Below are positions 20,507 through 29,286 of a stretch of 29,286 nucleotides of DNA, piece by piece. A program made the position numbers and the translations under genes. Every line of letters starts with the position of its first letter. Positions within the stretch are counted from its first letter, which is position 1. The stretch covers positions 1 to 29,286 of the forward strand of contig CAXKVR010000305.1 in assembly GCA_964058845.1 (NCBI GenBank), written 5' to 3'. Source of the stretch: Carex sylvatica (Eukaryota; Streptophyta; Magnoliopsida; Poales; Cyperaceae). Below the pieces are notes generated by a model. That model worked only from the letters and a program-made list of their open reading frames with translations. It made no database searches and was not told the origin of the DNA.

Positions 20507-20807
20507 TAGAGGTGAAAACGAGTCGGATATCATCGGACCGAACTCAGATCCGTATTCAAAAATTAGATACAAATATCCAATATCCGAACATTCCTGCGAT
20601 TATTGGTATGAATATATATAGTTTTAAATTTTAATTATTGTATTCAAATAATAGATATATATTATGAAAATATTTATATATATATCTACAGATATCCGAT
20701 ATCCAATCTATATCTATATATATCTGTCTAATATGCGATCTATATCCGTATCAGAAAAAATATATACATATATAATTTTACCACTATCTGATTCGTTTTC
20801 ACCCCTA
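20507..20807. mobile_element. hAT-type MITE
   Basis: The terminal repeats TAGAGGTGAAAACGA and TCGTTTTCACCCCTA are close to the TAGGGGTGAAAACG ends common in plant hAT MITEs. Flanking 8-mers GCTGCAAC (20499-20506) and GCTGCACC (20808-20815) match at seven of eight positions, as expected of an aged 8-bp target duplication. The 301-bp interior is AT-rich with recurrent GATATCC-type words and no coding. Confidence 0.8.
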
Positions 20808-20819
20808 GCTGCACCCCCT

Positions 20820-21550
20820 GGCATGTTTTTCGCAAATCAGGCAGCTAATAATTTATATTTTGCAAGTCTCGCTAACGGAAGAATATATGCTTTTCTAGTA
20901 AGAAAAGTAGCCTCCTGCTATCCGTTTTTTCTCTATATCTCTCTTTATAGAAGAGGAGAAAGAGAGAGGATCACGTGGGAGAGAGAGAGTGAAAGGAGAG
21001 AAATAGAGATAATAACAGACAAAAAGAAGAATTTGAAGAGCACCGGATCTCATTCTCTCGCCAACACGACCAGTGTATTATAATTTGGTTCAGTTAGGTC
21101 AATAAACTCGTTCATTAAATACGCCACAAATTATTAACTATCTTGATAAGTTAGTTCACTGCATGTTTTCAGTCAAAAGTAAAAATTAAAAACGCATAAC
21201 AATTTTCTTTAAGATCTAACAAACTATTTTGATTTGTTTTTCTCAAGTCAATAATCTCCGACTTATTCAAATAAAATCTCTCCGTTATATTTTCTAATTG
21301 AAATAATGAGATGCTAATTTACTATCTAAAATCGCCAATAAGAACCTCTTTTTCTTAAAATTCATGTCTGCAGATACGTCACTGGAAGTAAAATGTTGGT
21401 CATCGTATTTCTTTTTTGGATTTAATTGATAAATTAAAAATTCAGTGGTTAGAGAGGAAAAATATTAAAATTCATATATAATTGCCTTGAGACAAAATTT
21501 ATTGACCATTGAAAAAGTTGTTGGAAAACGCGAGGTTTGTCTATTTAACT
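20820..21550. other. Intergenic stretch upstream of the helicase gene
   Basis: There is a GA-rich stretch at about 20950-21010. Open frames here are short and unrecognised. I see no gene. Confidence 0.4.
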
Positions 21551-21556
21551 TGGGCC
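21551..21556 (+). promoter_or_regulatory. Site II-type element (TGGGCC)
   Basis: TGGGCC occurs here and again at 21870-21875 upstream of the helicase. Site II motifs bind TCP factors in plant promoters of ribosome-related genes. Activity is inferred. Confidence 0.4.
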
Positions 21557-21869
21557 GTTAATGGACCGAAAAGCCTATTACAACTGTGGGTCCCACCCAA
21601 CCCGATACAAGTTTAACGCGGACCGGTCTCTCCGGATTCCGGATCGATTACCTCCCAGTCCCAGGTACTGCAGGTTTGAATTAAATTAACCTAAGGTACC
21701 TCAAATATTGACTTTGGATCCTAACCGTCCAATTTGATGTGGCACGAATATCAAGGGGTTCATTGAATTTATCCTCCTGGATTCTGATCGGACGGTTCAG
21801 ATATAAACCCAAAATTTTAGTTAATTCAGGGGATCGGACTCGGCGTATTTGACGTTGTAGTCTGTATAG

Positions 21870-21875
21870 TGGGCC
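21870..21875 (+). promoter_or_regulatory. Site II-type element (TGGGCC), proximal
   Basis: This second copy lies about 160 bp before the helicase ATG and about 80 bp before the telo-box, the classic arrangement in ribosome biogenesis promoters. Confidence 0.5.
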
Positions 21876-21956
21876 ATGGTAGCCTTTGGATCTGACAGGC
21901 TAATCAATCCACATATGAACGTAGAGCTTTAGCTGTAGTAGATCTTAACCAAACAA

Positions 21957-21964
21957 AAACCCTA
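21957..21964 (+). promoter_or_regulatory. telo-box (AAACCCTA)
   Basis: AAACCCTAG lies 68 bp before the helicase start codon, probably in the leader or at the start site. Telo-boxes are typical of plant ribosomal protein and ribosome-assembly genes, which fits the predicted role of the gene. Confidence 0.6.
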
Positions 21965-22031
21965 GAAAACCCAGTTGAACCTTCCCTCTTCTCTTGCCGC
22001 CAGTCCTCGTCACCGCTCGAAGATCGCTATT

Positions 22032-25000
22032 ATGGGTGGCCGCAAGTTTAAATTAGAAACCCCGCACGACGAAAACATGGAGAAGAAGAGAGAGAAGAAG
22101 CACAAGAAGAAGATTCGCTTGGAAGAGACTCCGATTGGAGAAGTGGAAGAGGTGAGCAAAATGGAGAAGAAGGAAAAAAAGAAGAAGGAGAAGAAAAGAA
22201 GTATTGAGGAGTCAGAACTCAGCCCATCGACCGCTAGTGGTAATTTCATTTGCTTCTTTCAGAAAGGAAGTTTTACTAATTATTCTTATCGCACATTTCT
22301 TTAGTTTTGGAAAAAAATAATCAAATTTCATTAACAAACTGTATTATATACATGTTTAGGATCAATATTTTAAGGGCAATGTGCTTTAATTGCTCGAATG
22401 ATGTACAAAAAAGAGATGAGCAGACCTTTGATAATTTTTTTAAAATACTTGTTTTAATGTGTGAAACTGTGAATACAAAAGAATATTGGCTAAATGTTTT
22501 TGCTGGAAACTTTGAATTGGTTGTTGGTCATTAGGCATTCATTATTTTGTTCTGAGAAAGCAAAATCTAATATTGAGTAGGAAGTGAAGAGAAGAAAAAA
22601 AGAAAGACAGAAGAACATAAAGAAAAAGATGAAGAAGTGCTAGATGAAAGCAAGACTATTACAGTGTCAGGAAATAACACAAGTGACAATAAATATGCCC
22701 CTTTGACTTCATTTTCTCAAGCAAACCTTCCAGAAAAGGTGCTCCAGTGCTGTCAGAATTTCACAAAACCATCACCAATTCAATCTCATGCATGGCCGTT
22801 TTTGTTGAACGGCCGAGATTTCATCGGAATTGCTGCCACTGGATCTGGTAAGGAATTTTTTTTCTTGGTAATTTTCTTATTAAGAAAGAACTATGGCTTA
22901 GCTAAAATTTCATTCTAGGGAAAACAATTGCATTTGGAGTACCTGCGCTGATGCATATATTGAATAAGAAGGAGTCCAAGAAAGCAGTTCCTAGATGCCT
23001 TGTTCTTTCTCCGACAAGAGAGCTGGCTCAGCAGGTAATCTAACATTTACAAATTACCCTTCTATACTTTTTCCTGAAATTTTGATTATAAATTAATCAA
23101 TAATGACAGATATCAGATGTATTGAGCGAAGCAGGATCAGCATGTGGTGTAAAGTCGGTTTGCTTGTATGGTGGTACCTCTAAAGGACCTCAGATCTCTG
23201 CTCTCAGGTCTGGAGTAGTAAGTTTTCTTTAATCCTTCTCTGTTTTGTTGTCTCACTTTTACTAAAGTTTTGGTGTCCTTTTTCAAATATTAGTTTTTCT
23301 TTGGGATGATTATGTCATTTTTATTATTTAGTTACTAATATTTTTTTAATGTCGTGTCTGTAGGATATTGTAATAGGGACACCTGGTAGAATGAAAGATA
23401 TGATTGAAATGGAAGAGTGCATTCTAAAGGATGTTTCATTTGTGGTATGCTATGATAATCCACATATTATGAGCATATTGTGATATCTTTTTATATTAAT
23501 GAGTGTTTGTGATGTCCTTAGTTCCTGCTTTGTCCTTGAAGTTCAGATGTTCTACTGTACCTAACATTTCATTTTCAACTTTTACAATTTTGGTCCTGTC
23601 GTTCTCTAGCAATCTGAATGTTTATGGATTTTGAGGCTTTGCTTGTATGGGATTTATATATATTTTTGTCATTCATGTATAATTACTCATATCTTGTACC
23701 GTATTAATTTTTGTATTTTTATTTTCAAGTTCTTGACATGTGACATGTGTCACACTTTGTCTTTCTCCTCAGTTTCTTTCATCTTATTCTTTTCTGTAGG
23801 TGCTTGATGAAGCTGATCGAATGCTTGATTTGGGTTTTGAACCTGAAGTGCGTGCCATTTTAAGCCAAACTTGCTCTGGTTTGTGAATTTTTTAGAATAC
23901 AGGAGTCCTGTACTGCTTTTCATAATCCTTGCTCTATGTTCATGAGTCATATTTGCAACTAAATAGTTATAACTAAGATGTTCCCTGTACTATGATGCAG
24001 TGAGACAGATGGTAATGTTTAGTGCAACATGGCCTCTTGCTGTTCATCAGCTGGCGCAAGAATTTATGGATCCTAACCCTGTCAAGGTATGCCCGAAGAA
24101 TGTTCAATTGCACAAATCCTGTTAACTATGGGAACATATTAAATAGAAAGTTGGTTAAATTATTTCCGAAGAGTGTACTTAGTTTTATGTTGTTGTTTTC
24201 AACAAGTATGATTATCTTTTGTTTTATTTTTACATTTTGAAGGTGGCTGTCGGTTCTGAAGATTTATCTGCAAACCATGATGTGATGCAAATAGTGGAGG
24301 TATTGGATGAGAGATCCCGAGACGAGCGTTTATTTGCCTTGCTCGAAAAGTACCACCAATCCAGAAGGTTGGTTGGGTGAATATTTCATATATATGTTTA
24401 CTTGGCATAATGTAGCTTAGCAAGTTAGCGTAATGACTGATTTTTTAAATTTAAATGAACAGAAATAGGGTATTGGTGTTTGTGCTTTACAAAAAAGAAG
24501 CTTCTCGCGTAGAGTTAATGCTACAGAGAAAGTTTGTAATCTCTATTAATTTGTTCTTTTCTTTTTGGCTTTTTCTTTTCTTTTTTTGTTTGCCAAAAAA
24601 ACAAAAACAAATGATGATGTTTTTTTCTGGTTGGTAGGGGATGGAAAGCAGTGTCGATACATGGAGATAAAGCCCAGCATGCCCGGACTGAGGCTTTATC
24701 TCTTTTCAAGGAGGGAACATCTCCTTTATTGGTATCTCTTCGCTTCATGCTTGTAATTCATTCTTATAAATAAAACATGGGGAAATTAAGAAAATGTCTT
24801 TATTATAGGGTATCATATTTTTTTTCGTCCATTCTCTGATTCCCTAAGAAAAAGCAAGATAACAGTTAAATGGTGAATTATGTAACAGATAGCAACAGAT
24901 GTGGCTGCAAGAGGGTTGGATATACCAGATGTGGAGGTAGTAATTAACTACAGCTTTCCTCTGACAACGGAAGACTACGTGCATAGGATAGGAAGAACAG

Positions 25001-25489
25001 GTCGTGCCGGTAAAAAAGGGGTTGCTCATACCTTCTTTACCCAAGCTAACAAGGTAAGACCTCTTTGACTTTATATTGGACTAGGTTGGGTTAAGTTGTG
25101 AGGTTTACTGTGCCATATAATTGGAACTTGTATTAATTTTTCATTGTCGTTCTCTTGTGGTAGGGACTTTCTGGAGAGCTCGTGAATGTATTGAGAGAAG
25201 CTGGCCAAGTTGTTCCTGCTTCGCTCACAAAATTTGGCACTCATGTCAAGAAGAAGGTTTCTTTTTCTTTTTTGTCTGTTTATTCTTGTATATCATTGCT
25301 GGTGTCATGATTTATTCTTCTACCATTGTTTGGCTGATTTACCTTTTATTTTTCTTCTTGTTTGGGTTTTATCTGAGTATAACTTTTCATCTGCAGGAAT
25401 CAAAGCTATATGGGGCACATTTCAAGGAAATTACAGCAGATGCCCCGAAATCAACCAAGATCACATTTGCTGATTCTGACGAAGATTAA
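22032..25489 (+). CDS. RH5: DEAD-box ATP-dependent RNA helicase, RH5/DBP3 type (13 exons)
   Basis: Exons: 22032-22239, 22581-22847, 22919-23034, 23110-23217, 23364-23444, 23800-23878, 24001-24086, 24243-24367, 24463-24531, 24638-24731, 24889-25053, 25164-25256 and 25397-25489, giving 527 residues with all junctions in frame and GT-AG. The first ~95 residues are Lys/Glu-rich, a likely nuclear/nucleolar tail. Motifs in order: Q motif FTKPSPIQ (130-137), Walker A AATGSGKT (154-161), PTRELAQQ (190-197), TPGR (239-242), DEAD (263-266), SAT (294-296), [10 protein letters not shown] (413-422) and HRIGRTGR (443-450). All catalytic motifs are intact. The Lys-rich N-tail, the motif context and the ending ITFADSDED fit plant RH5, related to yeast Dbp3, an rRNA-processing helicase of the nucleolus. 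The ATG at 22032 (MGGRKFKLE) is preferred; an in-frame ATG at 21975 would add 19 residues of leader-like sequence. The subfamily is likely, the family certain. Confidence 0.92.
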
Positions 25490-27000
25490 TTGATGATTTG
25501 ATGCAAAGAATGTATCTTCAATTTTGTTTGTTTTTTGTTTTGTTTTGTTTTATCTTCATTTATAAGTTTCAGTAATTCCATTAATAGGTCTATACTGTGT
25601 CAGATGCCACGCCCTATAGCAAATGCAAATGAATCAAAATATGGTGAAGGTTGGCAGGTCATATTTATTGTAATATTAATACAGTTGGTCCTATCCTGCA
25701 AAGGAAATGGAATGGTATTTATCTAGGCCTAGATAGAGTCCGATACAAATCAAGTGACTTTGAACGATGTAATTTGTGAGCTATAATGAGACATTGGGGT
25801 GACATTGTCCTTTTGTTTTCCACCAAGTTAACCAATTTTAATTTTCTAGGCGCCACTTATTACATGTTATACAGAGAATCGGAACATAAAATGTGATTAA
25901 TGACGAAATGCATGTCCGATTAAAATTTTTAAACAAAACTTGGGAAATATTATGTGATTGTCGTATAATTTTCATAAGAAATGACATTCCTGTTAGTACA
26001 AATTATTTACCGCTATAAACACTTAGGTACAAAATTATTATAAATTTAGTCAATATTGAGATAAAACACGACACAGCAAAGCAGAGGTAATTTCAAGTAC
26101 AATAACTTCGCATAAGTGCTGAAAAATATCAATTAACATAGAGAAAATGAAAAGTACTTGTATGGTGCTTCTGAGTTCTGAGTAATACAAATGAGATTAA
26201 ATATTGAGGCAAAATTACAATTTTAATCAAATGTGGCAAAATTTGCATTAAAATATCACTAGAAAATGAAGTGCTTGAAACTTCAATTCACAGTGCATAC
26301 AAAACTTATTTCACGACAAATTTTTTTTTATACATTCTGTAAAACAATTAGGGTACATGTGCCATGGACTGTTAATGAGTGCAGTGACTATTAATCCACG
26401 GAATAAATCATTTAAAAGATAACCAAACTACATAAAATGCAGAAAATATTAATAGTGTAAAATTATCTACGGTGCCGATTGATGCAGATATGATCAAAAT
26501 TATTGTTATAATATGCCTTTTTAATCAATTAGTGGCAGTGTCCCACAAAACCATATCCAATATAATTTACTCTGCAAATCACTTGATTAGTTGATTGTTA
26601 CCCCTCTCACAGGATAAATACAATAGGGGAGAAGATATCAATGAGCTGTATCCCTATTACTAGTGAAATTGTGCAATTATAATCAATTAATGGTATAAAA
26701 CAAATTCAAAATAAACCAAACATCAAACAAATAAAAAAGAAGATAATTTGACTAAAACACAACATAGGCAAATGGATAAAAAATTGAAATAAATATGCGT
26801 CTGCAGTGTGTAAGCACTAGGAGTCTTAGATCGAAAAGTACAAATCGAAAAAGCAGCCAAATCAGAAATAACGATACATGCTAAATAGTGTTAGGACTGG
26901 AAAACAATAGATAAGTGGCGGGTCCACCACGCCAGCAATGCTGTGGATGGCACCCAGCCCAAGTCAATAACTGTCCACTCACTAATCAGATAGCCACTTG
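25490..27000. other. Intergenic region between convergent genes
   Basis: The first 100-250 bp are probably the helicase 3' UTR (T-rich from 25518). Beyond that I find no gene, tRNA or element ends; the open frame at 25535-25726 has no family features. Confidence 0.5.
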
Positions 27001-27014
27001 AACTGGTTTTTGTT

Positions 27015-27020
27015 TTTATT
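27015..27020 (-). terminator. Candidate poly(A) signal for TTL
   Basis: On the minus strand AATAAA lies about 95 nt beyond the TTL stop codon, a typical distance. Plant poly(A) signals are loose, so this is only a candidate. Confidence 0.35.
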
Positions 27021-27115
27021 AATTATTATTACTTTGAGAAAGACAATCAACAGTCCCAACCACAGAACAACAAAACCCAACTCTTGTACAATTACATATA
27101 CAATTTGGTTGCTAT

Positions 27116-28968
27116 CTAACTCCCACGATATGTAGTGAAAGAAAAAGGAGAATGCAGCAAGGGCACGTGAAAATGCTCCATCTTTTGATTCTCTCTCACC
27201 TGAAATACTAAGGTCACATATGGGTAGAAGCCGGTTGGTGCATACTTACCCGTGTTAAAGGTTATGCGGTAAAATCCCGGCTCTATATAATCCAATATGT
27301 CCATCAATTGACCGCTTCGACCGTCATTGTTGGTTTCTGAAAACCCTAGAGTTGTCCATCCTGGATGGTCCCGTTCAGCGAAGGAATGAGGTTGGTTTGT
27401 GTCATGCATCCATTTCTCCAGGACTACTTCCATGCCTGATGCAGGGGCCCCACGTGACACATCCAGCACGTGTGTTGTGATTGGAGGTCGCGAGCGCAAT
27501 GGTGTACCTGTAATTTTTTCAGCGGATGGTTTGGGGAAGGCTGTCAGATGTGCTCCCATTATTCCTATACGGTCTTTTCAAATTTTAAGAAGCTAAGTGA
27601 GTTTGATGACACACTAAAGGGAAAAGTATAAATAGAACTCCCTATTCACTAGCAAGGATTTTGAATTTTGTATTACCAAATTCCAATACCAGTATACTGG
27701 ATCTTATTACCCAAGTGTGGGACTTACATGAATATCAGCGAAGTAGCAGCATCTCTGCAAATGCTGGACAGCCACCAAGATCTTTTGTAATCAACAGTTA
27801 ATTTTGGGTTGCTAAGCAGATCATTATTTATTGTGTATAGTGTGTGTGCTTGGCTTAATGGGTTTCTGCAGCTAAATTTAACCAAATACAAACCCTTGCT
27901 TACCTATACTTGTATCAGACAACACAAAAAAGGCCTCAAACAGTAAATGCTAAGAAGTATACAACCTTACATACATTGTTATGATAATAAAATTGCTAAT
28001 TTGATAGAGAATCACATACCACCAGCTTTAGTAACAGGATCTACTGAAGCAATTGAAGGCGCCACTTCTGTGGTTGCAAAAAGCCTCTGAATTCGCAATT
28101 CAGTAATCTTCATCTCCTCATGTGCAGCTGTCTCTAGTTCAACTATTGGCCTATTGGGGTATCGTTTCTGATTAAAACACAACACATTTTGAACATCACG
28201 AGGAGCAATTATCATAATTCTATATGTTTTTTGGCAAAGCTAAAAGAAGAAAATCATTACCTTTAGTTCTGAGAGAATCTCAGCAGTGCTTCTTCCTGAT
28301 GCACAAATAAGAAAAACAAATCCAAATTTATCCTGGTACTTTTGATTCCACTCTTTCAGTTCCTAGTAATTACAGCAACGGAATTTTAGGAAATCAGAGA
28401 AATAGATCAATCTCTTTTACCGATAAAAAACAAAAATATGCCAAATAATAAAAACTACGAGCACCTCCATGGTTGAATCAGTCGCAGTAAACATAGCCTT
28501 AGATTGCTCCTCCTTGGACCATCTAAAAAATTTCACCAAAATTATAAACTTGGAAAAATAAGAAGAAACAATATTTACAACAACTTCGAATAAAAGAACT
28601 TAACTGGGAAACAGTTGGAGAGGTAGAACCAATGGCTGGGTGGTTTGCAAAAGCCTCAAGCCATCCATTCACATCCACCTTTTTATTGAAGAGAAAAAAA
28701 AAATACTAATATTATTTACGAACATGAAAACAATAACAGATTGAATCCTTTATAAGTATCATCGAATAAAACAAAAACAAAAAAAGAGAGAAAAAGGAGC
28801 AAACAAATTGGAGAGAGATCGAGGTTGAAATACCAGGTTGAGCCAGATGTGGCGAGCAGTACGAACGGCATGGTGAAGATCGACGAAGGGTCCAGCAACC
28901 GTCATCTCCTTGGCAAATTTCGTACTTGCGCAGCACCTCTTCCAGTCCTCCTCCGTCCATCTCGTCAT
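27116..28968 (-). CDS. TTL: Bifunctional OHCU decarboxylase / 5-hydroxyisourate hydrolase (allantoin synthase, transthyretin-like)
   Basis: Exons: 28834-28968, 28605-28678, 28465-28522, 28261-28362, 28020-28167 and 27116-27573; 324 residues, the usual plant length as I recall it, with every junction in frame. Residues 1 to about 165 form the OHCU decarboxylase domain (W51LEAFANHPAIG62 with the catalytic His58; FGFVFLICASGR in exon 4; RPIVELE in exon 5). The C-terminal half is the transthyretin-like HIU hydrolase (THVLDVSRGAPA with His207, EHFHVPLL, and the C-terminal signature YRGS at 321-324). The enzyme converts 5-hydroxyisourate through OHCU to S-allantoin in purine breakdown, in the peroxisome. 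RIGIMGAHL at 174-182, between the domains, fits the PTS2 consensus R-[LI]-x5-HL and matches the internal PTS2 known in plant TTL. TTL in Arabidopsis has also been linked to brassinosteroid signalling. No lesion is seen. Confidence 0.95.
27507..27573 (-). promoter_or_regulatory. Alternative 3' splice sites controlling the TTL PTS2 segment
   Basis: The upstream acceptor (TTTGAAAAG|ACCG, exon start 27573) includes the PTS2 codons. A second acceptor (ATTACAG|GTACACC, exon start 27507) lies 66 nt further on in the same phase. Its use would remove 22 residues including the whole PTS2 and keep both enzyme domains in frame. Peroxisomal and cytosolic TTL isoforms made by this kind of splicing are known in Arabidopsis; use of the second site here is inferred. 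Confidence 0.6.
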
Positions 28969-29097
28969 TTTCACACCGTATCTCTCTTTCTGTGTTTGTT
29001 GTTACTTGTGTGCGAGTGAGTTGTGTTAGTGCTCGACCCGGAAGCTGGTAACCAAAGGATTAGTATTAGAATGATTTATTTTAATATGTAACAACAT
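28969..29097. other. Short gap between the TTL start and tRNA-Met
   Basis: The TTL promoter and leader must lie here and may extend across the tRNA gene. No clear TATA box is seen for the minus strand. Confidence 0.4.
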
Positions 29098-29184
29098 GGG
29101 GTGGTGGCGCAGTTGGCTAGCGCGTAGGTCTCATAGCTAGAGTGAGTGATCCTGAGGTCGAGAGTTCGAGCCTCTCTCACCCCA
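29098..29184 (+). tRNA. tRNA-Met(CAU), elongator, with a 13-nt intron
   Basis: GGGGTGG pairs with TCACCCC (acceptor stem with one G-U), followed by the discriminator A. A box TGGCGCAGTTGGCTAGCG and B box GAGTTCGAGCC are intact. Anticodon CAT is at 29132-29134 followed by A; an intron at 29136-29148 follows position 37, the canonical tRNA intron place, after which ATCCTG closes the anticodon arm. Intron-bearing elongator tRNA-Met is standard in plants. A T-rich tract at about 29188-29193 can end Pol III transcription. Confidence 0.95.
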
Positions 29185-29286
29185 TCATTTTTTTATCACC
29201 TTCCTTGTTCCATAGTTCTGTATAGTGTATGCAATCCGTACTCGAATTTTGAGTTTGGATCAGGATCCGCACCGTCGAATTTGTTC

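Noticed and set aside
28712..28974. Overlapping minus-strand open frames at the start of TTL
   Set aside because: They read exon 1 through intron 1 or in a wrong phase; the ATG at 28968 with splicing at 28834 gives the conserved protein.

Overview
The window is nuclear DNA of a flowering plant, most likely a eudicot. It is AT-rich, its genes carry many short GT-AG introns, it has an intron-bearing elongator tRNA-Met, and it holds plant-specific families (APRR2, plant-type bifunctional TTL) plus CACTA, Mutator-like, hAT and LTR element debris. The species cannot be named from the sequence. Exon structures were worked out by hand from frame, splice sites and family conservation.

Layout. Left edge (50-1602, minus): the first six coding exons of an APRR2-type pseudo-response regulator; its expected Myb/GARP DNA-binding exons lie outside the window. 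2.7-3.65 kb: two inverted copies of a long-TIR MITE followed by an (AT)n microsatellite. About 5.26-20.4 kb: an old tandem segmental duplication of two units, each carrying one copy of an unrecognised gene for a secreted protein built of 43-residue proline-rich repeats. Unit 1's copy (7306-12210) is a pseudogene, split by a 3.57-kb CACTA element that itself carries a putative solo LTR. Unit 2's copy (17153-18292) is intact: a signal peptide plus eight repeats, 379 residues. A 1.42-kb foldback element with a 9-bp target duplication sits just after its stop, inside fossil repeat sequence. 20.5 kb: a hAT-type MITE. 22.0-25.5 kb: a complete 13-exon DEAD-box RNA helicase (RH5/DBP3 type) with telo-box and site II promoter motifs. 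27.1-29.0 kb (minus): a complete six-exon TTL gene for the last two steps from urate to S-allantoin, with an internal PTS2 signal. 29.1 kb: tRNA-Met(CAU).

The housekeeping genes at the right (helicase, TTL, tRNA) and APRR2 at the left are ordinary neighbours with no evident joint pathway. The accessory middle is the interesting part: a small tandem gene family whose product looks like either a multi-peptide secreted precursor or a hydroxyproline-rich wall protein, with one copy intact and one destroyed by transposons.
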